This document shows positions 33,600 through 45,135 of a DNA stretch of 64,000 bases, piece by piece. The DNA is from Megalonaias nervosa (taxonomy: Eukaryota; Mollusca; Bivalvia; Unionida; Unionidae): NCBI GenBank assembly GCA_016617855.1, contig JAECUM010001713.1, forward strand, positions 107,457 through 171,456. The letters run 5' to 3'. Under the pieces are notes generated by a model. That model did not search any database. It was given only the letters and a program-made list of their open reading frames with translations, and was not told the origin of the DNA. Each line of letters opens with the position of its first letter. Position 1 is the stretch's first letter. The position numbers and the translations under genes are program-made.

Positions 33600-35105
33600 A
33601 AGATAAGATACATATGAGTTCTGTGGGTATTGAGAGACTGGTAAAGGCAGGATTCGTTTGAGTTCCATATGTATTGAGAGACTGGTAAAGGCAGGATTCA
33701 TTTGAGTTCCATGGGTATTGAGAGACTGGTAAAGACAGGATTCATTTGAGTTATTGGTATTGAGAAACTAGTAAAGGCAGGATTCATTTGAGTTCAGTGG
33801 GTATTGAGAGACTGATAAAGACAGGATTCATTCAAGTTATGGACATTGAGAGACTGGTAAAGACAAGTTTCATTTGAGTTACATGGGCATTGAGAGACTG
33901 GTAAAGGCAGGATTCTTTTGAGTTCAATGGGTATTGAGAGACTGGTAAAGGCAGCAATCATTTGAGTTCAGTGGGTATTGAGAGACTGCTTAAGGCCAGA
34001 TTCATTTGAATTATGGGTACTGAGAGACTGGTAAGGACAGGATTCATTTGAGTTACATGGGCATTAAGAGACTGGTAAAAACAGGATTCATTTGAGTTCA
34101 GTGGGTATGGAGAGACTGGTAAAGGCAGGATTCATGTGAGTTTAATGGGTAATGAGAGACTGGTAAAGACAGGATTCATTTGAGTTACATGGACATTGAG
34201 AGACTGGTAAAAGCAGGATTCATTTGAGTTCAATGCGTATTGAGAGACTGGTAAAGACAGGATTCATTTTTAGTTATTGGTATTGAGAGACTGGTAAAGA
34301 CAGGATTCATTTGAGTTATGGTTATTGAGAGACTGGTTAAGACAGGACTCATTTGAGTTATAGGAACAGAGAGACTGGTAAAAGACAGGATTCATTTGAG
34401 GTATGGGCATTGAGAGGCTGGTAAAGGCAGGATTCATTTGAGTTAAATGGGCATTGAGAGACTGATAATGGCAGGAATCATTTGAGTTCAGTGGTTATTG
34501 AGAGACTGTTAAAGGCAGGATTCATTTGAGTTATGAGTATTGAGAGACTGGTAAAGACAGGATTCATTCGAGTTATGGGCATTGAGAGACTGGTAAAAAC
34601 AGGATTCATTTGAGTTAAACGGGCATTGAGAGACTGGTAAAAACAGGATTCATTTGAGTTAAATGGGCATTGAGAGATTGGTAAAGGCAGATTCATTTGA
34701 GTTATGGTCATTGAGAGACTGGTAAAGACAGGATTCATTTGCGTTCAGTGGGTATTGAGAGACTGAGAAAGGCAGGATTCATTTGAGTTACATAAGTATT
34801 GAGAGACTGATAAAGACTCATTTGAGTTACATGGGTCTGAGAGTCTAGTAAAGGCAGGATTCATTTGAGTTACATGAGTATTGAGAGACTGGTAAAGGCC
34901 AGATTCATTTGAGTTATGGGCATTGAGAGACTAGTAAAGACAGGAGTCATTTGAGTTATGGGCATTGAGAGACTGATAAAGGCAGGATTCATTTGAGTTA
35001 CATGGGTATTGAGATAGTGGTAGAGGCCAGATTCACTTGAATTATGGGCATTGAGAGATGATAAAGGCAGGATTCATTTGAGTTCCATAAGTATGGAGAG
35101 ACTGG
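33600..35105. repeat. Minisatellite, ~41-bp unit, ~36 copies
   Basis: Units of gagagactggtaaaggcagg, attcatttgagttacatggg and tatt or catt. Copy length varies where acatgg or ttcagt is missing. Open frames through it on the minus strand are repeat products. Confidence 0.96.
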
Positions 35106-35264
35106 CAGTAAAACATAAATGCCTATGTGAGGATTGTATTGATACAAAGTGTCAGCTTTTAAACAAAATCTCAATCATGGCACCAGTTGTCAGAAAGAGA
35201 TAAGTTAAAGTATAACACAGTAGGCTGCAGACAGACTATTCATTGCTTTCACTGTGGCAGCTTT

Positions 35265-35895
35265 GGGCATAACGGTAAAGAACATGATGGCAATTATGTA
35301 TACAAGGCATAAAGCTAAAGTACACATTGCATATGAGGCATAGGGCTACAGTACATGATGACAACAATGTATACGAGGCATAGGGCTAGAGTACATGATG
35401 ACAACAATGTATATGAGGCATAGGGCTACAGTACATGAGGACAACAATGCATATAAGGCATAGGGCTACAGTACATGATGACAACAATGTATACAAGGCA
35501 TAGGATTATAGTACATGATGACAGCAATGCATATTAGGCATAGGGCTAGAGTACATGATGACAATAATGTATACGAGGCATAGATCTACAGTACATGATG
35601 ACAGCAATGCATATAAGGCATAGGGCTACAGTACATGATGACAGCAATGCATATAAGGCATAGGGCTACAGTACATGATGACAGCAATGCATATAAGGCA
35701 TAGGGCTACAGGACATGGTGACAACAATGTATACGAGGCATAGGGCTACAGTACATGATGACAGCAATGCATATAAGGCATAGGGCTACAGTACGTGATG
35801 ACAACAATGTATACGAGGCATAGGGCTACAGTACTTGATAACAGCAATGCATATGAGGCATAGGGCTACAGTTCATGATGACAACAATGCATATG
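35265..35895. repeat. Minisatellite, 40-bp unit, ~15 copies
   Basis: Units of cagtacatgatgacaacaat and gtatacgaggcatagggcta. Two subtypes (aacaatgtatacgagg and agcaatgcatataagg) occur in blocks. Confidence 0.97.
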
Positions 35896-35939
35896 AAACA
35901 AATAGAAACCGAAGTGAGGCAGTGAGGCATATAGTAACT

Positions 35940-38663
35940 GAAGCAAGGTGGGAGACAGAGAAAATAAAGCGAGGCAATGAGGGATATGGAAATTGGTACA
36001 AGCAGTACTAACAGAAAATGACTCATTGGATCCCATCAGTAGAATTACCAGTACAAACAGTACTAATGTATCCAGTGAAAATGTATATAATGTGAATGTT
36101 GCTTATGTTATCTCACATTGTGCCCTAAACTCATGTCTTAAATTTAGGAATAAGTTAGAAAGGTGTATGTACAGAACATCTGAATATATGGAGCTTAAGA
36201 GAAAAACTTGATCAATTGAAACTAATGTTAAATTCAGAAACAAATGACATGAGTCAAAGCTAAATGATAAACAAATCAGTTGCCCATGGCCATCAGAATC
36301 TATTGTGCAGAGATGGCAAAACAGGAAGTGGTGAAATTACTGTCTATGTCAAAAAATGACTTGCTGTGAGTAGAAGAGAGGATTTAGAATCTAAGGATAC
36401 TGAGTCTGTTTGGCTTCAGTTAAACCCTACGAAGGCAAAATCATGGTTTTTTATATAGTAATCTTGTATCAAGGGCCAACTGGAATGAAGATCTTGAAAA
36501 TTCAGCTTAATATGGTCATAAATGAAATGTTGGAGTTAAATTTTAGGGTTACTAAATGGACAAATGTTAATGCAATGGTTGACATTATGGAAACATTCTT
36601 GTGTAAACAATGTTCCAGTTAGAGTAACATAAACTTCAAAAACAGTCATTGATCAGAACAACACAAATCATATGAGAATATTTCAAATGGTAGTGAGCCC
36701 AAAATTGGTTGAAGTGATCATTTTAACGGTTTTTCTCATAAGAAAAGTTCATTCAGATGAAAAAGAACCTTATTCACATAAAACAATAACATGTAGATCT
36801 TTCAAACATTTAAATGATGTGAATTTTAAATATGATATTTAGTCAATTCTGTGGAATGTAATTAAGTTTTTGAAAACATTGTTTCTTGGTGTTGTCAGTA
36901 GACATGCCCCAGTAACATTATGGAATGGTAAATATACTAAAGAGCCAGACTGGATTACATGTTAGATTTTAGATGCCATAAAAGAAAGAGATAAAAGCCA
37001 CCAGAAAGGGGGCTAGCTTTCAGGCACGAGAAATTATGTTGAAAATTAATAATGCATCTAGCAAATCCATTGTGCAAAAACTTTAGAAGATAATAGAAAT
37101 CATCCACAAGCCTTTAGGAAAATTTTCACTGAGTTTGGAGCCAGAAAAGTTATATTAAAAAATAGTCACAAAATGTTACATTACTGAAATCAAATGGTTT
37201 TACTGGGTACTTTTGAAAATCATAATAATGTCACAAATAGTTGAAATATTTTTTCACTAATACAACTTCAACCTAAAGAAACCATTTTGCTGAGTCTTCA
37301 TATCAGCATCTTCACAACTTGTTCCAAAAGGCTTGCAAGGAAGCCATGAGCTTTGGCCAGATTCTTAAATCTCTCCAGCAAACTAATGAGAAAAAGTATA
37401 CAGGACTTACTCGGATTGGACCCAGAATTTTAAATGCTGCTGCTGTAATACTTGCTGAGAATGTTAATTTCATATAAGGACTGGTCACTTGTCCACTAAG
37501 TTATGGACACTAACTGCCCCTTTTAAATATGAAATTACAGATGAAGTCAACAAATACAGACCCATTTCCATCCTTCCTTGTCATGATTAATTGAAATACA
37601 CGTGCATGATTCTGTAATTTTGTTTTTACAAAAACAGATTTCTCCATGAAAACCAATCAGGTTTCACACAACCATGAAATGGCCTGATTATCAGTGGTGG
37701 ACAAGTGGTTAAAGACCTTCAGTGATGGAAAATTGGTTGGAATAGTAATGGTTTATATCAGAAGGCATTTGATGATAATGGTCTATCAAATTCTTATTTC
37801 TTAAGAAGCTAATAATTTATCACGAAAAAAAGTGTTTGAATCTTATTTAAACAACAGGTCTCAACTATTATCACTCATTGGCCATCTTTTTGAAGAAAAA
37901 CCAGTAAGTTGTGGAGTACCACAAGGGTCAGTTTTAGGTCCACTTTAATTCTTTTAACTGGATGCAGATCAGTATCACTAGATGATACAATCATATTAGA
38001 TTCAAAAGTATTTGAAAGTGAGCTTGAATGTACTCATACTTTCCAAAGACCACCTGACAAAGTTATTCATTGTATAATGAATATGGAATGCTACTAAAAC
38101 CAATGTTTTACTTATCATGCATATACTTCTCTGAAAAGCAGACATGGTGTTTATTAAATATCTAACAAATCAGCTCCTCAGATCTATTTAATCAACCAGA
38201 GCAGAGAAATGCATTCACTCCTAATCTAAGGCAACCTGTTTCAGATAACTACAAACTGCAAAAATCAAAACAAGAACTCTTTAAAAGAAACTTTCAGTAT
38301 CTGGGCATACCTGTATGAAATAATATTAAAAAGGAAATTAAACAGACTCGAGCGGAATAATCATTTCATAAAGGTTGATTGCTTGGTTGAAATGTAACCA
38401 TTAAATATTCAGCATCCACCACTTCCTGTTGGCATTTCCATGTAACTTTGTACATAAACTGTCTCATGTTTATCTTTATATATTGTTAAATTATCGGTTC
38501 AAATGTATAGACACAGGTAAAAATGTAACTTGTGTACCTGTTCTTGCATGCATGTGCAGTGTTTAGGTGTGAATATGACATTGACATATTTGTTTTTTTT
38601 AATACAGATCTCAGGGTAGTTTACTTATTTATAAAAAATTGAAGCACCCTCTTACAATAAAGA

Positions 38664-38694
<31 letters not shown>
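35940..38694 (+). mobile_element. Decayed non-LTR retrotransposon (endonuclease + RT)
   Basis: Plus-strand remains of a LINE with many stops. Around 36380-36430 the frame reads REDLESKDTESVWLQLNP, and at 36790-36835 TCRSFKHLNDVNF, both typical of the endonuclease region and what follows it. At 37548-37580 NKYRPISILP matches the RT motif before the fingers. At 37760 KAFDDN corresponds to the first catalytic region, and at 37904-37945 VSCGVPQGSVLGPL is the RT signature followed at once by a stop. LDDTIILDS near 37980-38005 is the degraded F/YADD region. The element ends in (ATT)n at 38665-38694. Family is CR1/L2/Rex-like; the 5' boundary is uncertain. A pseudogene with no intact product. Confidence 0.88.
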
Positions 38695-38696
<2 letters not shown>

Positions 38697-38721
38697 CCTA
38701 GCTGTTATAAGAACATTATCA

Positions 38722-39009
38722 TTATTTATCACACATAGGATTTAAGCACAGCCTCTGCTTCGATCTCTTCTTTGTCAGATCCCTAAGTTTGCTCGGAACA
38801 GCCTTTAATCCTTTAATCCAGCACTTTTCAGTGAAAGAAAGCCTTATTTCACCCCAAGCTTTTGAGTCAAGATATATTTCATCATTGATGGTCCATCCCT
38901 TCAATATTTCTGTTACCTCTAAGCAGACTGTTAACATTCGCTGAGCTAACATTTGTATGTATTTGGCTTCGAATGCTGATGAAATGCCCTGTTGAGGCAG
39001 CTGAATCAT
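38722..39009 (-). other. Unrecognised 95-codon open frame
   Basis: Minus-strand open frame beginning MIQLPQQGISSAFEAKY, with an inner WTINDEIYLDSKAWGEIRLS segment and a basic end (LTKKRSKQ). I do not recognise it. Its first codons overlap the 50-bp repeat at 38960. It could be a piece of a mobile-element protein, a single exon of an unknown gene or chance. No clear splice signals or start context support it. Confidence 0.2.
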
Positions 39010-39133
39010 AGAAATACTTTGAATGCTGATATAATGCCCTGTTCAAGCAGCTGAATCATAGAAGCACTTTGAATGCTGATATAATGCGCTGTTCAAGCAG
39101 ATGAAGCATAGAAGCACTTTGAATGCTGATATA
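38960..39133. repeat. 50-bp tandem repeat, left part of an interrupted array
   Basis: Units of tttgaatgctgatataatgc, cctgttcaagcagctgaatc and atagaagcac. It stops at gctgatata (39133), exactly where the 39134-40882 insert begins. Confidence 0.95.
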
Positions 39134-40882
39134 GGTGGCGCTCTACAGTTTCGTATTTTGCATAGGGTTAGAATTTTAAAGAAAAAGACTTCCTCCGGGT
39201 TTCCTCACTAAGTTATACTGGCTATTTAAAAAAGATCTTGTATATCTTATGTGTTGTTCAAAGAACCTTTAATTCCCTTTATTTTGGTGTATGATTGAAG
39301 GGTGTAATATGGGTTATAGAGTATACAGCTTGGCCTTACTCCAGATGTGCACCTTTCAAAAAGTGCTAGCTCCACTTGTCATTTTCACTTCCTGAACTTC
39401 AGAGGTAAATTGTAAAAAAAAAGAGCTGATAACTTTTTTACATTTTATATATTTGGTAATTCATTCATTGCACTTTCAGAAGCTGGTATTGTCTAGTCTG
39501 GCAAAATTCATTTTCCCTATTTTAAAAGCTACAAAGGATAGTGTACTTTAGACAAATTCAGGCTGATTTTTGGAGCACAAGGGAGCAGTCATTTTAGTTA
39601 GCAGTGTGCTAAGATCATTTACAATTTCCAAAAGTACAATATCCAGAGAAGTGTCAGCTACATTACATCAAAGGAGCATAGAGGTATGCCAACATTCTCT
39701 CCACTGTGCACGTTTTAAATGCAAACAACTTCACCATACATACATCACTCTCTCAAAAGTACATAATAACTGGTTAGCGCCCCCATAAAGAGTACATAGG
39801 TATTATTATTGAATGATTTAATTTTGATTGTATGGCTGAAATATTTAAGTCGCAAGCATCGAAACAGTCCTTTTGAATAATTCTCCTGTATCTCCCCCTG
39901 CAGAACAGTATTTATTACTGTCAGAGTCTCAAACAGGTACAGCCCCCCCCCATGATATAATGTGAGCTATTTTAAAAATGCCCATTGCATTTTGTCAACA
40001 TAGCAGCCAGTGGTATGGTGAAAGACAGGAACATGAAACTAGCCATAAGTATTCCTGGGATGTCAACAATAAATTTTACAGTTTGAAAAGGGATGGAACA
40101 GGTGAGGTTCATAAAGGTCAGAGGGTAAAATATTAGCTTATTGTTTAATGTGGAAGAAAGCAAATTTGCTTTGTCATCATTTATTTTTTAATTTCATTGC
40201 AAATAAATGAAAAGAAACATTTTCACAATATGTTTATTTTACTTAATGCAACAATTTTAAATTTAAGTTGACTTTATTCCTATATTCTAAGACTTCTGAT
40301 TTCCCCATAATTAAGGTCACTACTCACACAAACATACCTCATGGCAAATTATGTAAGCAAGAGCAAAATAAGCATAATTAGCTTATTTTCATGCATAAAA
40401 TCAATGTTAATGTACCATTTTATTCAGAACATCATACATAATAATATGAAAATAAGAAAAATAATTGCATACATTTTTATATTTGTTTTAAGGTGGTGCT
40501 CTACAGTTTCGTATTTTGCCGATAACGTTTTTTTTTACATTTTATATATTTGGTAATTCATTCATTGCACTTTCAGAAGCTGGTATTGTCTAGTCTGGCA
40601 AAATTCATTTTCCCTATTTTAAAAGCTACTAAGGATAGTGTACTTTAGACAAATTCAGGCTGATTTTTGGAGCACAAAGGAGCAGTCATTTTAGTTAGCA
40701 GTGTGCTAAGATCATTTACAATTTCCAAAAGTACAATATCCAAAGAAATGTCAGCCACATTACATGAAAGTAGCATAGAGGTATGCCAACATTCTCTCCA
40801 CTGTGCATGTTTTAAATGCAAACAACTTCACCTTACATACGTCACTCTCTCAAAAGTACATAATAACTGGTGAGCGCCCCCA
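39134..40882. mobile_element. Compound TA-flanked element inside a 50-bp repeat
   Basis: Left end ggtggcgctctacagtttcg; right end gagcgccccca. TA flanks both ends (39132-39133 and 40883-40884), and excision with one TA restores the 50-bp repeat. Inside, 39134-39785 and 40492-40882 are related copies: each begins ggtgg[ct]gctctacagtttcg, shares ~330 nearly identical bases (gaagctggtattgtctagtc, tttggagcacaa, tagcagtgtgctaagatcat) and ends agcgcccccata. The second copy lacks ~260 bp near its left side. The 0.7-kb middle shows nothing recognisable. Either a large element built of two MITE copies or a MITE that expanded after landing. Confidence 0.8.
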
Positions 40883-40884
40883 TA

Positions 40885-41003
40885 ATGCCCTGTTCAAGCA
40901 GCTGAATCATAGAAGCACTCTGAATGCTGATATAATGCCCTATTCAAGCAGCTGAATCATAGAAGCACTTTGAATGCTGATATAATGTCCTGTTGAACAG
41001 ATG
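40885..41003. repeat. 50-bp tandem repeat, right part of the interrupted array
   Basis: Resumes at atgccctgttcaagcagctg, two full units plus part of a third, in the same register as the left part. Confidence 0.95.
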
Positions 41004-44000
41004 CATTATTTTGATCTGGTTTTGTGGGGGTGGGTGGCTAAACAGTTGTCCAGTTATAGAAGCAAGTTCTCATAAGCCCAGATGAATTCCAGTGAGTATG
41101 CACACACAGTGCAAACTTTTTTTTGAACCACTTTTCAAAATAGTACTGTGTGCATAGGTAAACCCATTACCTCATAGTCTTTTGCTGTAGGCAGCTGATA
41201 TACAGGTACCAAATTCACATAGTGCAGTGTGTTATAAATAGAACACCTGTTACCTATATGACTATACTCCTAGGCATGCCTGCTAAATATAGCAGTGTAG
41301 TATATGTTAAGTTCAAAATCAGTTGTAACATTTTACCTTTATGGTACGCATCTGTTATCTGCAGAGAGGTTCAAGAGTAAAATCTGGTCTTTATTGTTGC
41401 ATAATTATTTTTCACGGAAGAATTTTTATATGCTTTAAAATCTTGTGAGAACTCATACACCATCAAGCCAGTGAAGCAGAGTGACCAACCATAGATAATA
41501 TTTCTCAACCTAGAAATCTACCAGTTCTTTTTCTACATCTACATCACTGAATCATCTAAATTTCATAAAATATCAAAAAACATTGTTGCCTGAATCAACA
41601 TCAGAGCCTGTATATGACTTATTGAAGCTTTCATAGTCATAACTATAATCATCCAAACTAAGTACAGAATGAAATCTGTAGCCTCCATTTTGGGGAGTGG
41701 AGAATTCTACTCAGTTACTTTAAATAGCAGATTACAACTAGATGTTAAATAGCAACTACATGATGTAGCATAATTGCCATTTACCTCAATCCTGTACCTG
41801 GTATCTAATGGGGTTTTCCCCAAAAGCGGCACTGTGAAAACCAGTTCAAAATTGCTGATGTTTAAAGTAGGCATCCAAACACGTATGCATGTAAATCGGG
41901 TAGAGACATCCACCAGCACTTCCATGAGAATGGGGTAGAGGTGTCAAAAGGCAATTACTTGATGTAAAGGGTTTTGACAGTGTCCACTATACTACTGTTC
42001 CTTATATTGTGCTGTTCTCAGTATATCGCAGTTTCATAGATATCACAGTTCCTGTTATAGCATGGTTTGGTACATAACATGGTAAGCAGTAATGGATCTC
42101 AACTACTGCATTATGATGAGGGAGAGATGTATCGAACAAAAACTGTCAAAGACTATTGAAACCTTCATTAAAAAATATCAGAAATATTGCATCCTTTATT
42201 CAAACTTCATAGTTTTAAGTATAGCCCGCTATGATGTGCACTGCCTTTTTCATACAGAATGAAACATTAGCCAATCAGCATTCATGCTGCAATGGACCGT
42301 GGCACATGAGGTATGAATATTATTGTTGTATGTTATTATTGCATTTGAAAATTTATTCAGACATCTGATTGAGTTGGTTGGTATTCAGATGGTTATAATG
42401 TTTGAGCATTCTGACCTGAAGCAAGATCTCTCTCTCCAACATTAAAGCATAAAGTAGCTTTTACCCTCAAAGAGAAGTAATGTATAACTCAGCAGATTAG
42501 AATGAGATTATGAAAACTCTAATTGTCAAGCATATATAAAGCTAATTGTTATGCAGCTTTTACAATTGACTAAAGCAGCTGTATTGTCTTCTTTTAATGA
42601 TTCAGAATATCTATTATAACATGACTAATGAAGGACTGACCTTTCTCTGAGAGTAGTGATATGTCTTGCATAGATGGATTTTAATGATTTTTAACATTAA
42701 TTAATTAGGAATTAAAGTTCATGCATACCTGTTTTATCAATTTGTCCTCTCTCTTTAGCAAATGCTTTACATTTTTCATGGGGAAATGGTTAAATTCGAA
42801 ATGAATACAGATTTTTCCCATCATGCCTATCAATCAATCTTAAATTGCAAATAATAACCGTATATAAAATAAAGCTTAGACATTTTCATCCACTTTTGCA
42901 CAAGATATTAATGCCATGGTTGATAATATGGAAGAGGCGACTATTGACAATTGTTTTCATTTTTCAGATGTCAGGCATTGAAATGATTTAAATTACATTG
43001 AAGTTCCTGTTTCCTAATGCTAACTAATGTGATTTTATTTTGTGTGTGCAGTAGTCAGAATTAAAAAAAAACAAAAAACTACGGAACATGGCTGTCTGAA
43101 AGCTTGGGTACATTCAAGGAAATTTAAGCTAAAAATTCAGGGTGTCTGAAAACAGGTTGAAAATGGTAGTGAAATTTTTGGAAATTAAAAATGTCAGTTC
43201 ATGTTTGTGTTTCGCACAGCCAGAATACTGCCTGTGCTGCAGATAACAAAGAATGGAAAAAAAATCTTCTTTTGTTGTGTAATTATATACACACATTAGA
43301 CCAGCTTTTGTGGTATAGGGCAGATTACAAATTCACCTTTTAGCTGTAAATAGAATTTGATGCTATTTACCCACAAGAGCTCTTGTGCACCACCATATTG
43401 ATTTCGGACAAACAGAACAAAATTGGAGTGTACAAAATGTGATGCTTATGCTGAACTAGATCTTATACTCTGTGAACTTTGCTTGTATCGGTCTGTACAA
43501 AGTAACACTCAGAGGTAAAATATTAAAAAGATTAAACAAATAATGACTTGTAGCCTCTAAGACCTATAGTTTGGGGAGATTGGTGATTTATCAGCTAAGA
43601 AGATAATTGTTTTATTATTTGGTCTTATAAAAACAGTAAATTAAACCCCAATTTTAATATCAACCTCTATTCATTGGAATAATTTTGCAATATTGTATTT
43701 ATGTTCCTGGTTTGGGTAAAATTACATTGTCCATTTTGCAGAATGTTATGGTCCTTTATCATCCTCAATTGTGTCTAAATTCCTGTATTTTGCAATTCTC
43801 CTATTTGTCATTTCTTAACATTTATTTATTGTTCCTTCATTCATTTGTTCATTCATTTTATTGTTAAGTCCACTCCTAGTTGCCAACTTTTATTCACCTG
43901 TCTCTGTTCATTCATCCATTTCATTGTGCATTCCTTGTAATTATAAGACAGGAGATTCATTAATACAGAAACAGTAAAAATACCAAATGTAAAATAGGAT

Positions 44001-44124
44001 TGCGTGGTCCCAAGTGGGTGGGTGTGGCAGGTCACTTTTAATAGGTGGTCTTATGCACAGGTTTAACTGTATACGTTCTGTAAGTTCCCACTTTGACAGA
44101 AGACATTGGGACAATTGGGCCAGG
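41004..44124. other. Long intronic stretch, no supported feature
   Basis: About 3 kb of AT-rich unique sequence. A caggtttaactgta motif at 44056-44070 resembles one end of a TA-target DNA element, without a convincing partner. I looked for PTB-domain exons and saw none. Confidence 0.5.
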
Positions 44125-45135
44125 CTTTCTAACCAGGATCTGAGATCCTGATATTGATTATTTGTTGTGGGCTAGGCTGTCTGGTCAGGACCTGATATCC
44201 TGATTATCTCTTGGATGTTATGGGCCAGGCTTTCTAGACAAGAACTGATATCAAGATATCTCTTGGATGTTGTGGGCCAGATTTTTTATACAAAACCTGA
44301 TATCAAGATATCTCTTCGATGTTGTGAGCCAGGCTTTCTAGACAAGATCTCTTATCATATCTCCTGTATGTTGTTGGCCAGGATTTCTAATCAGTATCTA
44401 ATAGCATGATAACCCTAGTCTGTTGTTGACTAGGCATTCTAGTCATGACCTGATATCCCATGTCAGTTGTAGGCTAGGTTTTTTAGTCAGAGCCTGATAT
44501 CCAGTGTCTTGTGTGGGCAAGGCATTCTAGTCAGAACCTGATATCCTGTCTTTTGTGTGGGCCAGGCTTTCTATTCAGCACCTGATATCTTGATATCTCT
44601 TGCTTGTTGTGGGACAAGCTTTTGAGTCAGAACCTGATATCCTGTGTCTTTTGTGGGTCAGGCTTTCAAATCAGAAATTGATATATCTTGTCTATTGTGG
44701 GTCTGGCTTTAGTCATGACCTGGAGCCCTGAAATCTCATGTCTGTTGTGGGTCTGGCTTTACAGTTATGACCTGGAATCTTGATGTCTCTTGTCTATTGT
44801 GGGTCTGGCTTTACAGTTATGACCTGGAATCCTGATATCTCTTGTCTATTGTGGGTCTGGCTTTACAGTTATGACCTGGAATCTTGATATCTCTTGTCTA
44901 TTGTGGGTCTGGCTTTACAGTTATGACCTGGAATCTTGATATCTCTTGTCTATTGTGGGTCTGGCTTTACAGTTATGACCTGGAATCCTGATATCTCTTG
45001 TCTATTGTGGGTCTGGCTTTACAGTTATGACCTGGAATCTTGATATCTCTTGTCTATTGTGGGTCTGGCTTTACAGTTATGACCTGGAATCCTGATATCT
45101 CTTGTCTATTGTGGTTCTGGCTTTACAGTTATGAT
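44125..45135. repeat. Minisatellite, ~54-bp unit, ~19 copies, two subfamilies
   Basis: The left half has diverged units (gggccaggctttctagtcag, acctgatatcctgatatctc). The right half, from about 44700, has near-identical units (gtgggtctggctttacagtt, atgacctggaatcttgatat, ctcttgtctatt). The right copies alternate cctgatatc and cttgatatc. Amplification of a single derived unit explains the right half. Confidence 0.95.

Noticed and set aside
33600..35895. CRISPR-like array
   Set aside because: Units are head-to-tail with no unique spacers, in animal intronic DNA; they are minisatellites.
36400..38010. An active LINE
   Set aside because: RT motifs are visible but broken by many stops, including one directly after VLGPL; a dead copy.
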